The notes under the pieces: generated by a model
What the model was told of the DNA's origin: nothing
The model's input: the letters and a program-made list of their open reading frames with translations, nothing else
The model's database searches: none
In this document: positions 11,841-24,400 of the stretch, one piece after another
Position numbering within the stretch: position 1 is the first letter of the stretch
Layout: each line of letters opens with the position of its first letter
DNA from: Trichuris trichiura
Lineage: Eukaryota > Nematoda > Enoplea > Trichinellida > Trichuridae
Assembly (NCBI GenBank): GCA_037903355.1
Contig: JBAJFE010000014.1
Location: 4,836,001-4,900,000 of the forward strand
Direction: 5' to 3'
DNA: 64,000 nucleotides
Made by a program: the position numbers and the translations under genes

Positions 11841-12903
11841 TTAATAAGTAATCATGTTAGCCGGCATGAAACCTGTATCACCGAGCGAACGCAGATTCAC
11901 ACGGCCACTTTGCGAGATTTTGATCCATGTGATACTGCAGTTAGCTATGGACATTCGTCGCCAGGCACTGCTTTGAATTTGCAAAGCGCGACAAACGAAA
12001 TAACGGATAACATTCGCATGGCAAACAAAAATTTCATAAGAGTCAGCGGTTTGGTCTGTAGTTGGTCGATAAAAGTAGCGTCGAAATGCAGCTTCTATGC
12101 GGGGTCCGTCTTGATAATACTAAATGCAATTAGGTGAACTTTGCGAAAAGGAACGAATTTCTACATCATTCTATAACATATTCGAACACGACTACAGTTC
12201 ACACATACCGCTCGAAGCTAAAACGTGTGGCTACCTTAAAATTAATGAAGAAAAGCATACATAGAGTTCCCGTCTGCGTGCATTTCTCGAAGTAGCCGGG
12301 TCCGGTCGTACGGGACAACCTTCATTAAGCAGCGAGTCATATTGGAATTTATCGTCCGGCTTCATGAACTGACTCATAATGTTTGCCGTTTCTACAGCGC
12401 GTTGTTTTTCCGAGGAAACAAACCGGGTAAAATGGAAACCCAAATTAAACAACCGCTCTGCACAAAGTTCAGCTTGTTTTCTACCTGCAAGACTGTATGA
12501 AATGAACAACCTTTAAACACGATGTTATGCGAAAGGACGTGGGCTTACCAAGGTCTGTCAACTTTTTATCCTTTCCGTCGGTATAATATTCGCCATGTCG
12601 CACGAAAAATAAATTGCGGGAGATCGAGTTCTTTTTCGTTTTGTTATCAGCCAAGTCAATATGTTTTCTATTTTGTTCGTACAGTTTGTCAGATTGGAAA
12701 GAGGCCTCTGGGTCTCGCCTAGTCAGACGGTGTAGATGAAGCAAGAACATCTACAGGACAAACTACTTATCCCAATTAGGATCCCATGAAAAAAAATCCT
12801 GATTGACAGATGGCTCCACAGAAGACTTGCGCCAAAAGGAATCGTCATTGGTCTTACTAGCCGCAGCAAGAAAGCTGACAAGTACTGGTGCCCTGCGAAA
12901 CAT
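11841..12903 (-). CDS. PGAM5: PGAM5 mitochondrial Ser/Thr phosphatase (histidine phosphatase fold)
   Basis: Exons on the minus strand: 12903-12767, 12718-12549, 12484-12261, 12119-11841; 269 aa (human about 289). PGAM5 is a phosphoglycerate-mutase-fold protein phosphatase anchored in mitochondrial membranes that acts on targets such as ASK1, DRP1 and FUNDC1. Seen here: a short hydrophobic N-terminus ([11 protein letters not shown], 5-15), the WDPNWD oligomerisation motif (40-45), the catalytic RHG (86-88, His87 nucleophile), a conserved middle with [13 protein letters not shown], and the second catalytic His in CHANVIRY (211). The active site looks complete. Introns are 48, 64 and 141 nt. Its stop codon is 108 bp from that of FIP1 on the other strand, so the 3' UTRs may overlap. 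The start is the ATG giving the hydrophobic anchor. Confidence 0.93.
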
Positions 12904-14681
12904 TCCTAAAAATATTGACCTTGATGCAACACCAAGGATGTACTAGTACCAACCGTTTTCCACGAATGCCGAGATAAAAAACTACATATAGAAATAAACA
13001 ATCGAAAAAAATTCGCTTCAGATAAAACGGCTTGGCCAGCGGGAATCGTACTTTAAGCGATTTGCAGGTTCTTTATTATTCAAACATCTTTCTGCTGAAC
13101 ATGTAAAAGTTTACAGAGCTGCATTGGTAATAAAAGCACACTGTTTAATATCTTATCTGATAAACGCGTATGTTAAATGCATGAAAGTCAGAATGAAGTC
13201 CACTATGTATGGATTATCTTGCAGAGCTGCTTTTAATTTTGCACTTGTTCCCCATAGAATATAGGGATTGACGGCTTGCTAGAGCTGCGATGGCATTGCG
13301 TTTATTTGTGCCGCGGCATCAGCGAGACCATCTTGCTATTCAGGCTCTTGCCGTTTGTGAAATAAATTAAAAAGAAGGGAAGGGTATACGCTTTATTCAG
13401 TTTTATTATGAGCTCGTAATTTATTTTCAAAGTCGATTTTTAATTATGAATTATATACAGAGATTAATGGCGTATGTTCGGCGTTGCTATGGAAAAAAGG
13501 ACGTGAAAAAGAACTACAGTCATCATTCAGGAAAACTTGAAATGCGAACCCTTAGATTTCCCAATTAATCGCATCATTCAAGCTCTGTTAGCTGATATCT
13601 TTAAATTTTTTATTGTATCATAGAATGGTTGGCTTACCTTTATAATGGAAAACCTGTATCCGTGACATCCCATCCTGTAAAACTGAAGGTTTCACTTTGA
13701 GCCAACAGGCTGTGCGCAAAAGCGATTTCAAATTCATTGCCATGTTTATCTGCCTTTTCGCTAAGCAGTACTTCCCTCTAAATCACCTCCCTTTGTCTTT
13801 CATACCCAAGCGTTACCGCCGGATGCGGCTGTTTAAACCTGATCATCACTAACCTACTTTAACATAGCTTGATAATCATTAATGCGGCAAAAGTATTCAT
13901 TATGGAAATAAACCGTGAGAGGTTGATACTGTTTTCTCAGCGACCGTACATTTTTGATAGCCATTATTACCTTCCGATGAAACACTAAGTTGTTCCCTGC
14001 AGAAATCTATCACTGCGTTTCAATACATTATTGCAATTTCAGCATTTTAATAAGTTTTTATTTACAGATTGCATCTATCTGCGCAGCTGTTCTTTAAATA
14101 TTGAATAAAGTTGATTAACGACATGTGCTCCCTTTAAAAGACTTTTGCAGCAACGAAGCAGCTAAAGAACCTTGAAAGTTTTGAATTACCCATTCGGTCA
14201 TTTCGATCTGTTTTTTAATTTCGATCAGTTCAAGGCATTTGTTTAATCGTTCTCAGTAGCTTCTTGCCGTTTACCCTTCGGTCAAGCAACAGCTAGTAGA
14301 TAGATCGTTTCGACGCGAGTGCTTTTCGAGGACCGTTGGACGCTCGTCAGTCAACACCAATGAATCTTGCACAATGCAAAAGCTCTCCGGAAAATAATGC
14401 AGAATTGATACTGTTTCCATAACCTTCGCAATACATTCACCAGGAGAATGCTGGTGCGGTACATGAGGTTGGATTTAATGGCATAAATGAAGATGTAGCG
14501 GAGCTGCTAGAATAACATAGCGAAGAATTACCTAACACGGATCACAAGGGGACGAAGCGGTCATCTACTGAAGAAAAGAAAGTTAAAACTAAAGAACCCG
14601 AACAAATGAGGGATTTGACAACCAAAGATTTGTCTGAAGATTTTCAGTGTTTGCAGTTTTCCAGTTTAGTTAAAGTGGTGC
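12904..14681. other. Intergenic, nothing recognised
   Basis: This AT-rich stretch separates the PGAM5 start from the P450 stop. I see no ORF with family similarity, no clear repeat and no RNA gene. Both neighbours lie on the minus strand, so it should contain the PGAM5 promoter (right of 12903) and the P450 3' end. Confidence 0.5.
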
Positions 14682-17600
14682 TTATTCATGCCTTCTAACG
14701 AGTAGTTCCAAGTTTGGATATGGGCTTTGGGTGAACAGCATGCGGCTTTTGTACTTCACAGTTGGATGAGGCAAAAAGTCAAACTGCCTTAGCAGTATTG
14801 CAAGGACGGTTTTCAATTCAAGCAAGGCGAATTTGTACCTGAAAAACAGCTGAGTTCTGATTATTTTTTTTTCGTTTTTCTTCTTCATATTATTAATTTC
14901 CATAAAAACATATGATATAACTGGTAAGAAAGAATAATATTATGCATTACACGTAATCTTGCTTTCATTAGACCGTAGTTTCAAATAAGTGAAAAAAACT
15001 AAATGAAGTTACGCACTTGAATGCGAAATTCACAATTCGTTTCGAACTGTAACTCTGAAACTTGCGAACAAATTTTACAATTTCTCACTGAGAACTCAAG
15101 AGCGTAGTACACACTGCCTTCCGTAAAATTATGTAAGAGATCCCAGGGATTGTACAGGGTAGTGCATAATGTAAATCTACGCTTTACTTCAAGTTCACGT
15201 GTCAGGTTCAACCCTAACACGCTAGCTGTGAACATAATTAGTCAGGATCATTTTTCAAAAGAATGGTTAGGAACAGGTTTCAAGAAGCGATCTAGCCCAT
15301 TGGCTTTCTAGAGCAATACCATAGAGATGTGCAAAATAATCTTGCGGTCAGCTGTTTCTGCCCTTTGTGCTCCAAAAGCGCCATTTCATCAGACTATACT
15401 AAGTGATAAGAGGGACAGTGAAAGTCTGTTCTCCGATTTCACGAACTACTCTTGAGTTAAGAAAAAACTTGGAAATATTCGCTTACCCAATGCACTTTCT
15501 TGGTCCAGCACCGAATGGCATATAAACGTCGTTGATATCTGCTTTCTGATCTAGAAAGCGGCTTGGATCGTAATCAAGTGGGCAATTCCAGTTGTTCGGA
15601 AGTCTGGAAAACCCAAGATAGGAAATCATTAGGTACTGTACTACTTACCTCTGCATTACGCCGTGGAGCGTCAGCACCTTAGTACCCTTAGGTACATAGT
15701 AATCTCCCAAAAAATCGTCCTTCAACGCATGTCTTAAGCTTGCTGGTGCAGGTGTGCGAAGTCTGAACGACAACTTGTTCTATGCAGTGACAATGCAGGA
15801 GCGTATAACCTCAGAGCCTTTTCAAAACATAACTCCGGAAATTTTAATGTTTTCTTACAAACTTCAAAGGTTCTGTCAGAACTGAGGAAAACTAACAAAT
15901 GCTAACGGATTTTCATTCCTTTCTAATTGGCTCTAATATGCTTTTAGACTTTTTCAGCAGTAGTTTAAGTGCTAATCTGCAAGAGTCTACATCAGCCTTT
16001 AGACTTCATTAAAAGAGCAAGAAAAGTCTATGTCGATACTTTGATTCCCATGAACAATCGACCGCAAGCATTCACGTGCGGCATCATATTTCCTTAATGC
16101 CCTCAGGTAAAAGTCAGCATTGAAACTTCCCTCAGAAACGAATGCCAAGATTTCTGCGGAAAAGATTTCCACCTTAAAGGTGAGCCCAAAACTGTACACA
16201 GCTGCCGTTCTAGTGCCGGCAGCCAATGACAAGTCGCTTTTTTATAACCTTTGACAGTGGTACATTTTGGAGTGAAGCAGTTAAGAAAAGCTAGCTCTAA
16301 CGTTTCCTGCACAATTCTGATATGTAATAGAGCTTCATCATACTGGCATGTCTGCACAGTGTGCATTCATGACAGTTCGAGTTAACCTGAGAATAAAGCC
16401 TTTTTCCGGGTGTAATACAGGGAGGACCGACACTTAGAACTCAACAGTAGGACAAAGAAGTCAACCAAACAAAAGGTACAATTAGCGGTCCATCCTTAGT
16501 TTCTTACCTTAAAGATTCCTGAACAGCCGCGTTTAGATATTCCAAACCTTCAATATCCTCGAAAGTAATGTTGTTTTCAGGTAATGTGGCAAGTATCTCC
16601 TCGCGACATCTCGTCTGTTCCAATGGATGTAGAGCAAGATACAATAATGTCCACGAAAGTCCCAGGCTAGTTGTCTGGCAAAATTGTTGTTTCGTTCTTA
16701 ATATTGAGTAAAAGATAGGATATACGTACTTCGTGTCCAGCGGTAAGAAAGGTCATTGTTTCGTCCTTCAGCTCTGAACAAGAAAGCGATTCTCCTGTAT
16801 CAGGGTCCCTCGCTAGCAGCATCATTCCTAGCAGATCTTTACCAATACTGTCTCGTTCTACTTCGTTTGCCATCAATTCGCGTTTTCTTGCAATCATGCT
16901 ATCCACACATCTACTTATTAGGCTCCTTTCTCTGCAAGCCTTAAGATTTTCTGGTATGGGTAGATTTTCCCAGAAAGGAAGAAATCGAGATATATGCCTG
17001 AAAACAGCCTGCCAGTTACTGATTTGTGAGTTTATTTAAACCAACCGGAAAGGCTTTTCGGATGATGTCAATTTGCTGAAAGTTTCTGACAGAACGGAAT
17101 CCCGTTCTATACAGTTAAAGTTGAATCCGAAAGCCGCTTTTCCAATAATCTCTAAAGTCTGCAAAAGTATCCAGGTAAAACAAACTGGAGAGCAATCAAT
17201 TGAACTATGCTTAATGTTACAGCAAACTATACATCGTCAGAAATCCAGAGACTAGTCCCTGCTGACTAACTGCCATTCACAGGCTGCTTTATTTGACCCC
17301 TTTCCTCGCCTAAGTTTCAGGTCTCTTTCTTCCGCGTTTAGATTTTGCAGGATTTCCAAAACTCCTTTTTTATTTCTGGGGAAAAAGGTAGCCTTTCGAG
17401 CATTAGCGTTACAGAGTTCTTGTTTTTAGCCCAACTTACCCAATGTTAAATACGTTGACGCATTAAGCACTTTTGCTGGAAAATTTCAAGCCATTTCAGT
17501 ACAAAAATCTGTACGCGTATGACGTCCGCCCTCACGGATTCGACAAAACTTTGCTTAAATTGCAGATCCTAGTTCCTTGACCGTTTGTGATGATCATTAC

Positions 17601-19694
17601 TCTGTACTGTTGTTTCTCAGGTACCAAGTCTGAGCCTATGTGATGATTAAAACTCAAGCGAATATTTCGAAAAAAATTTCCAAGACTGAGTACGCACAGT
17701 TTCAGTTCAAAAGAAATGCAGTAAAAATCTTTGTGATCAAGGGGTCCTACGGTCGAAGTTGCATAAAACGAAGATCCGAAAAGACTAAGAAAGCTTTGTT
17801 TTAAGGGAAGGACAGTCTACAATAGGTTAGCACTGGTTTGAATCATAAGACTGGAAGTCAAAGCATCGAATGGTAGAAAGACTAAAGCTCGAAATACCGA
17901 AGGTCGTATTACTGAATGATTAAAATCTCGAAATTGGAAAATTAACGAATGGTTGAAGCTTTCAAACTCAAAATACTGAGTACTCGAAATATCCAATGGT
18001 CAAAATACCGAAGGTCGGAATTTCGATTAACCGAAATCCTGATGACAGTTTACCCTCGTTATCTGCGGCCTTCCTATTCGCGAGTTTCCTACAACGCGGT
18101 TTGTTAAGAGTGGCGCCATCTTTTATGGGAAACTGAAGAAGGTTGGAACATTGTGTTGCTGTCCCGCAGTCATACAAAAACGCGAAAGTATGAGCGACGT
18201 TCGGTACTGCTGCCCTGGTATTCCGTAAAAATGACGCCACTCTTTATCCTAGACAGAGCGAGCTATAGGGAATTCGTGAGTAAGAAAACCTCTGATAACG
18301 GGGGTCGACCGAATCGGTCACTCAAAGTTTCGATCTCCGGTATTTTAGCGGTTCGACATGTCGACCGTTCGGTTTTATGACTTTTCGTAAGTCTTCTGAC
18401 TTCCAGTTTTCTAACCGCTCGACATTTCAACCATTCAGTGTTTCGACTTTCTGCCTTCCGACTTTTAGTTTTATGAACGCCACCGGTTTAACACATACGC
18501 TTCATAGGAGGCGAGTTCGTTAAGCTGTTATTATGCTTCAAAAGCCTCTGACATAGTACATATCCATAATACCGGTATCTCCGTCCAAACAGAAGCAGAA
18601 CTAATCCAGGTTTGTGGCAGCTCTTTTCATTAAGCATAAATCGCCTAGTTTGTTTTTTTATTTTAACGGTTCTCCGAATTTTTGCGTGGGCACTCTTTTT
18701 GTGCTTTGCGTTGCTTCCATTAACAAATAAACTAAATGCGCACTTCATGAGAAAATATAGAAGTGGTTGACCTATCTGATTATGAGACGATTAAAAGTGT
18801 TGTTTAATTAGTAAGACAAAATAAGACAAATCGAACTTTTCCCGTTAATGCTGCAAGGAAAGAAAACGAAACTGGGGAATAGCCTACCGTTCTGCTCAGG
18901 TCGTTTTTGATGGGCATAAGAACCGGTTCTGATCTTTCATGTTTTTCAAGCTTTATAAACCATGCTGTAGTCAACTTCTTGGCGCAATCTTCAAAAATAG
19001 GGAGAAACTCTACAAAGATAGCCATTAATTGTTGTTTTTGGGAATCCAACTAACTCTTTAAATTGCTTATCCTGAAAACAGGATTAATCAGCTTCCTATG
19101 CCTTTTGTGAAGTTCACCATTGCTAAACACGAGCCCTTCGTTGCCGATAAACTTTACGGAAGCAGATAAACCAATTCTAAAGCAATAGCAACCACAATTA
19201 GCGTGACCATTAATTCCGCCGTATGAATCAAGCTGTGAGACACCGAGTGAACATGTTGTATTCTTACGGAGTTGATTTCCAGTAGTTTTTCCAATTGGTC
19301 ACGTATATGTGCTTCAAAATTTCTGGGTCTGTCACTACTATCTGGGGCTCACAAAACAGAAGGTAATATCGGAATATGCCACCGTATTCTTCGGCCCATC
19401 TAAATCAGTATTTTAGATGAATATCATAACGAAGGCACGCATACTCTTCAAAGAGATCCAAGGAAAGGGTTCCACGAACAGAGAACTCTTTTACATTACC
19501 AAACAAATAGCTAGCGGGCTTTGGTCCAGGAAGCTGATTAAAGCACTTCGTCTGTTTGTTTTTAAGAAAATCAGCGCACTTACAAGTCGTGAAACAGGAG
19601 ATGCTAAGTTTGAAGTTATCTTGCATATTACCCAACAAATGGCCACAGCAACAGCAGTAGAGAAAAAGATTCCCAAAATCTGCCACAGTTCCAT
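14682..19694 (-). CDS. Microsomal cytochrome P450, with one in-frame TAG or a 30-nt intron
   Basis: Ten exons: 19694-19584, 19551-19445, 19399-19268, 19176-18888, 17158-17046, 16997-16730, 16674-16508, 15762-15649, 15603-15487, 14838-14682; all phases agree (524 codons counting the TAG). It is a haem monooxygenase of the ER membrane; family within the P450s not assigned. Seen: N-terminal membrane anchor (4-20), proline-rich QLPGPKP hinge, HRKLINP, I-helix TAGHETTS (about 335-342), K-helix ESLR (393-396), PSRF, and the haem-cysteine motif FGAGPRKCIG (464-473). Oddity: TAG at 19052-19050 interrupts exon 4. Removing the 30-nt GT...AG stretch 19079-19050 keeps the frame and gives a family-like length, so it may be a very small intron. 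Otherwise this is a recent pseudogene or a sequence error. Intron 1 is 32 nt. Intron 4 (1.7 kb) holds a palindromic repeat. Confidence 0.85.
17820..18480. repeat. Long imperfect palindrome of CGAAAT-type repeats with pogo-like core
   Basis: The segment lies inside P450 intron 4. The left part (about 17820-18030) is built of degenerate units such as CGAAATACCGAAGGTCG. The right part (about 18310-18480) is rich in the reverse complement (CGGTATTTTAGCGGTTCGAC). Between them, 18046-18311 has ends CAGTTTACCCTCGTTATC and GATAACGGGGGTCGACC, which look like worn pogo/Tigger inverted repeats. I read it as a MITE inserted in, or forming the core of, a larger palindromic element. No coding capacity. Confidence 0.5.
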
Positions 19695-21403
19695 CGTTAG
19701 GAAACAGTCCTGTGGCTAAATCAGCTCAAACAAAAAGCTTTACTTAAAAATAAAAATAAAATATGCATGCCAATATCAAAGTAATCTAAGATTGCCTTAT
19801 AAAGAATAGCGTCGTCATTTTCTTCTTAATATACACATGCAAGTTGCCCCAAGCGTACGAACCGTACGTTCCGACGAAAAAATTTTAAATCGATACGTTT
19901 ATTCCGTCTGAGCAATTGACATATCAGACTGAACGTTGCAGTTCAGTGCACACCATCTCAAATAGGCATAATGCGTTTACTAGATCATCTCTGTCGAAAT
20001 CAACTAATGCAAAGCTGAACTCTTAATAATGTATTGAATAACCCATGTGATTTATTCAACGCTGAACTGATTGAAAATCGATCGTAAAACAAACGCGCCT
20101 GTTTTGTTGTTCAGAAGCATCGCTGATGGCAACAGTGAATTCCTGAAAGCTGTAAACCGTAATTTTATATATTCTCATAACCTTTTACCAAACGAACAAA
20201 TATCGTGAAAACAGTCGTGCTACGTTGAAGTGAAAGTGAAAAACAGGATGGGTTGGAACGCGTTAACCTACACACGCTAGGATTTACAGGATGCTTGAAA
20301 CACTGCATTAAAATTATTATAGCAGCTAAATCAGTGATTCTCTAGGCGATGCTAAGAGATTTTAGGGAACTCTGGAGCTCAGTGGTGAGCGGGCGCTGGA
20401 CCGCAAACGTTTGACCACGGTCAATCCAGCATCAGTCGGTGTCAAACGGCCGGTAGACCTTGAAATAAAAAAATACTCGTAGTCCAACAGGAGCTTCAAG
20501 CTCTGTAACCGTTTCTGTAGAACCGATAATGGAAAACCCTCTATGGAAAGGCAGTGGTCAAACAGGCTTTGCGACTTCCAGAGGAGATAGCTAGATAAAG
20601 TTTGAGGAGCGGTGGCTTAAATCACTGTGTCCTAAAACGAGCAATAAGAGTATCCGGGGGCGATGGGAGCCTAACAGGGTGATAAAGCTTGCGGTACTGG
20701 AGCAATTTACACTGGAGGTGCAAAACCACTAATTCACCAGGAGCTGATAGAATAGTAGCCTGCTCTAGAGAAAGTCATGAGCAGGAATTTGTCGTTTGGG
20801 CCTACGCGCAGCATGAGGCGGAAGGCTGACAAATTTTAATGTGGCGCCAATACGTCATCTTTAACTACTCTTTGCAGCTAAAAAGTTATTTTGACATGAA
20901 TCACATGCGTCCGTGCTTAGTTTGACTACGGAAATTCGCGTTTCATCGTTGAGAGGCCATTTGCGTTGAGCGAGCAGACTAAACTTTTTTCCTGAGCGCA
21001 TCGCTGACGGGCAAACGTGCTGTCAAGAAGAGAATTTGCTAAAGGCCTTTTTGGCAAAAAACGCCGATCGCCATCTGCGTGCTATGACGAAAAATGATTC
21101 CAAAGGATTCTTATCCTTTTGCTTTCCTTCACATTCAACACTCCCCTGAACTTCTGTCTGCATTTGGTTTACAAATAGCGAGGGATTCCTTACCTCTGTA
21201 ATGATTCAGAGTAGGTGTGCCGTCAGCTGGATAGGATTCTTGCGGAAGTCTTAATTGCGTTGGTTGCATTTACCTGTTAGAGTATTTCAGATAAGTAAGA
21301 TGCCGTGATAGGTACAAATGCAGCAGACAATGGAAAGTTCCGAAAGAACACTAGCTGGTTAGCGACACAGACGCCGAAGCACAACCGAAATAGGAAAACA
21401 ATA
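19695..21403. other. Intergenic with SINE-like relic
   Basis: Upstream of the P450 start there is no recognisable gene. The only structured item is the tRNA-like promoter at 20366-20435 and the unstructured sequence that follows it. Any P450 promoter would lie just right of 19694, but no specific element can be named. Confidence 0.4.
20366..20435 (+). repeat. tRNA-derived SINE-like head
   Basis: GAGCTCAGTGGTGAGC resembles an RNA polymerase III box A / D-arm. ACGGTCAATCC, some 40 nt later, resembles a box B with a small deletion. The sequence up to about 20850 could be the SINE body, but no poly(A) tail or target duplication is visible. An ordinary tRNA is excluded because no complete cloverleaf can be drawn. 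Confidence 0.4.
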
Positions 21404-24400
21404 CAGTAGGCTCTCGTTATCCGCGGTTTCTGGTTCCAGGACTTTCCGCGTAAAGTCAAGTCCCGTGCTCAAAATATGGAACCATTTGTAAACAACCTGC
21501 GCGCTTTCTCGTGTACACTACAAATAGACATGAAATTTCTTATAGTTAATAATATCAATTAGTGCTAAATGAACAGTTTAATGAAGAATATATTAAAGAA
21601 AATAATGGCATACGATAATCCCAGAATATATTGGAATGCGAATTACTTTCATAATACACCTTTTTAGCTGTAAGCAAAGTATACAGGCTTTTATTGTTAC
21701 GGTATTGCCCCGTTATTTCAGTAAAAACAAAGTTTGTGCGAAGCTAAGGACAACACCGTAGCAATAAAAACGGCATACTCCACAAGAACTACTACAATCC
21801 CGTACAAAGAAACTTGTTTCAACTCTGTAAGGGAAGGGTAGAAGCGACGAACCTCAGCTGACATCATTGACTCTAGTTTGTCTTTAACAACAATCATTGC
21901 CTGTGCAATGCCTTCACGTTAGCTAATGTTGGTGAGGTAGAAGATCTTTTCGACTCTACAGCCCACTTCAGCACATGGCATGCCGCTATTCAAAAGATCC
22001 AATATCTTTATTTTTTCTTAGAGAAATAACACTTTAGGGTCCCCCTCTTTGTGTGTGAAAAATTGCTTCGATCACTCACGTCTTTCCTGTCGGTCATCTC
22101 TTACAAATAACTTATGAAAACGAGCAAATGGGTTAATTTTGCTATTAGTGATAAACTGAACTACTCATGCGCTTTTAGAACACGTTCCCATTGCCTGTGA
22201 TAGCCTGCCAATGGCGGGCTACAACTGCCAATAGTCTACACAGTGTTTCTCAAGGCCAGGGTTGTCAGGGCTCCTTGTTAAGGTTTCTGAGCGTTTGGGC
22301 CCTCCAATACTGATTAGTTGATTTCAAGCGCTCATTGGCTGGATGGGAAGATGGAGGGTGGCCGGGACGTCATAATGTAGGTGCTGCACAAAGTTCTACG
22401 GGGAAAGCGTCTCCCGGACAGTGTGACGAACACTTACTTTTTCGCCTTCGAGCCGGCTGCCCCCTCCTCCCGGTCCTCCTTTCCAGTCAATCAGAATTGC
22501 GGGGAGCAACAGCATGCAACTTTCTCTTGGACGGGAGAGAGTACCTGACGCGCAGGTCCAAAGGGTATGCATTTCAACAGGATTGCCCAGGTGGGGCATG
22601 TGGGCCCCACAGCTCCAAAGGGCTCCCTTAGTGATTTGGGCCCTCTGGACGTCAAAAGAACCCCTCGGTGAGGCACATGTTCCACCGTAAGAATCACTGG
22701 TCTAACATAAATGCTGTTCAATCAATCAAAGACATCCTGTCTTCAGAGAAAGACTGCTCAGTGAGTTGACGAGCTATTGCGTCGCAGCTGTTTTATTAAT
22801 AACTAATCGGAGCACTTCACAGTACACTGAGGTCAACACATTCGTTACGACTGCATGTGAAACTACGGTGGCGCTGAGAGATCTTTCATTGTAGGTCAAG
22901 CGACCGCTGAGAGAAATCCTCTTCTTAAGTTAACCCTTCAATGAACTTGTTGTCCGTTGTCTTCTCAGATCTACTACTATGTCCTCCTCAGCTTCATCGC
23001 TAACCCTTGCTGCATCTTTGTTTAGCATTCTTGCAACGGGGCATTCGCTGACATGTCCTCTTGGACGTGGTAACATCTTATTACCTATGTGTGTTACGTA
23101 GCAGGCATTGCAAGCACATTCTATTCGGCAAATGATGCTGGTTTACCATAAAGTGGTATCGTGGTTCTAGTATTCCTCACAATAAAGTAATGGACACAGA
23201 TCTGAGTAGATCCGCGAATTTAGTATTCACTGTTCATTAATGACTGAGACTTGAGGAAGAACGTAAGTAATGGGAACTTTCGTGGTACTGTTAGGCGTAA
23301 AGGCTCTGCGGATTTTGCCAATGTTCACTCGATCTTTGGCTAAAGACAACTTGTCGCACAAAGCCGTTCGACGTACGGAGGCTTAATAAGGCCCCTTTAC
23401 TTCACTAAGAACTAGGTCGGTAAAGTGAGAATTCTTCTAAAGAATCAGAACAAGCAGCACAGATTAATTCTTTGACCAGTTGTCAAACTTTTATAATACC
23501 CTGTCAACGATGACACTTTGCCTTTGATCCGTGATGGCTTATGAAGGTAGCAGATATGCTCTGAAGACTATCAAGGCCCACCTGTTTGCTTTCGAGGGTG
23601 AAAGTAAAGGCACTTGTTCAATAAACGGCTACACCTTATGCAGTCTCTTAATTAAACACATTGAACAATGAGGAGCGAATGTTAGATTGACATTCGAACA
23701 AGTCATCCGTGTAACCCAGGTTCATAATCACAAACAGAATGAAGAACTAAGACAGAGTTCTTATTTTTCCGCCTTTCTTAGGCTTGGTAGGTGTTGTGGT
23801 ATTCAGAGCTGAATTGAGAACTGTAGCAACAGTAAAAACCACAACATTAACATTCTTTTACTAAGCGCACTGAACAGCGAAGAGAAAAGGAGCGCGAGCA
23901 CCTGGGCAGAGAATGGCGTGTCACACAGTTGGCAATCCGCCAAACATGAGTCATCCTAACACGCGTAGTTGATACGCTCATATTGACGAGTGCCAGTTTG
24001 CATTCCTCAACAGTAGATTATAATTGTGACGTGCAGTCTGTCATTTTGCTCAAACAAACCGAAGGCACCCAGTTGCACAACCCTTTCCATATTCATAATT
24101 AACTTTGAAGTCTCTGTCCCAGTTAATAGAAGGATTATGGCATACCAAAGCGCCTCTAGTTTTTTATAGGGTAACATGCTCCCGTGACATATGATTTTCA
24201 GTGGGAGGATGAGAGAACATTCGGACAAAGCAGAGGCATCAAATTCAGATGAAACATCAGCTGTTCTGATCAGTAAAACCCTTTACCTCTTCATCGGTAT
24301 CTTGCTCATAAAGACAGCTGCAGGCAACCAGATGTTGCGTGTGTTTAATTAACTTCTGCTGGCTACAGAAGCAGAAGCGTTCCGGAAGCTTTGAGGCAAC

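Noticed and set aside
22335..22631. 98-codon ORF in GC-rich DNA
   Set aside because: It lies within a hAT-like repeat that recurs inverted near 41600; overlapping ORFs on both strands show it is non-coding.
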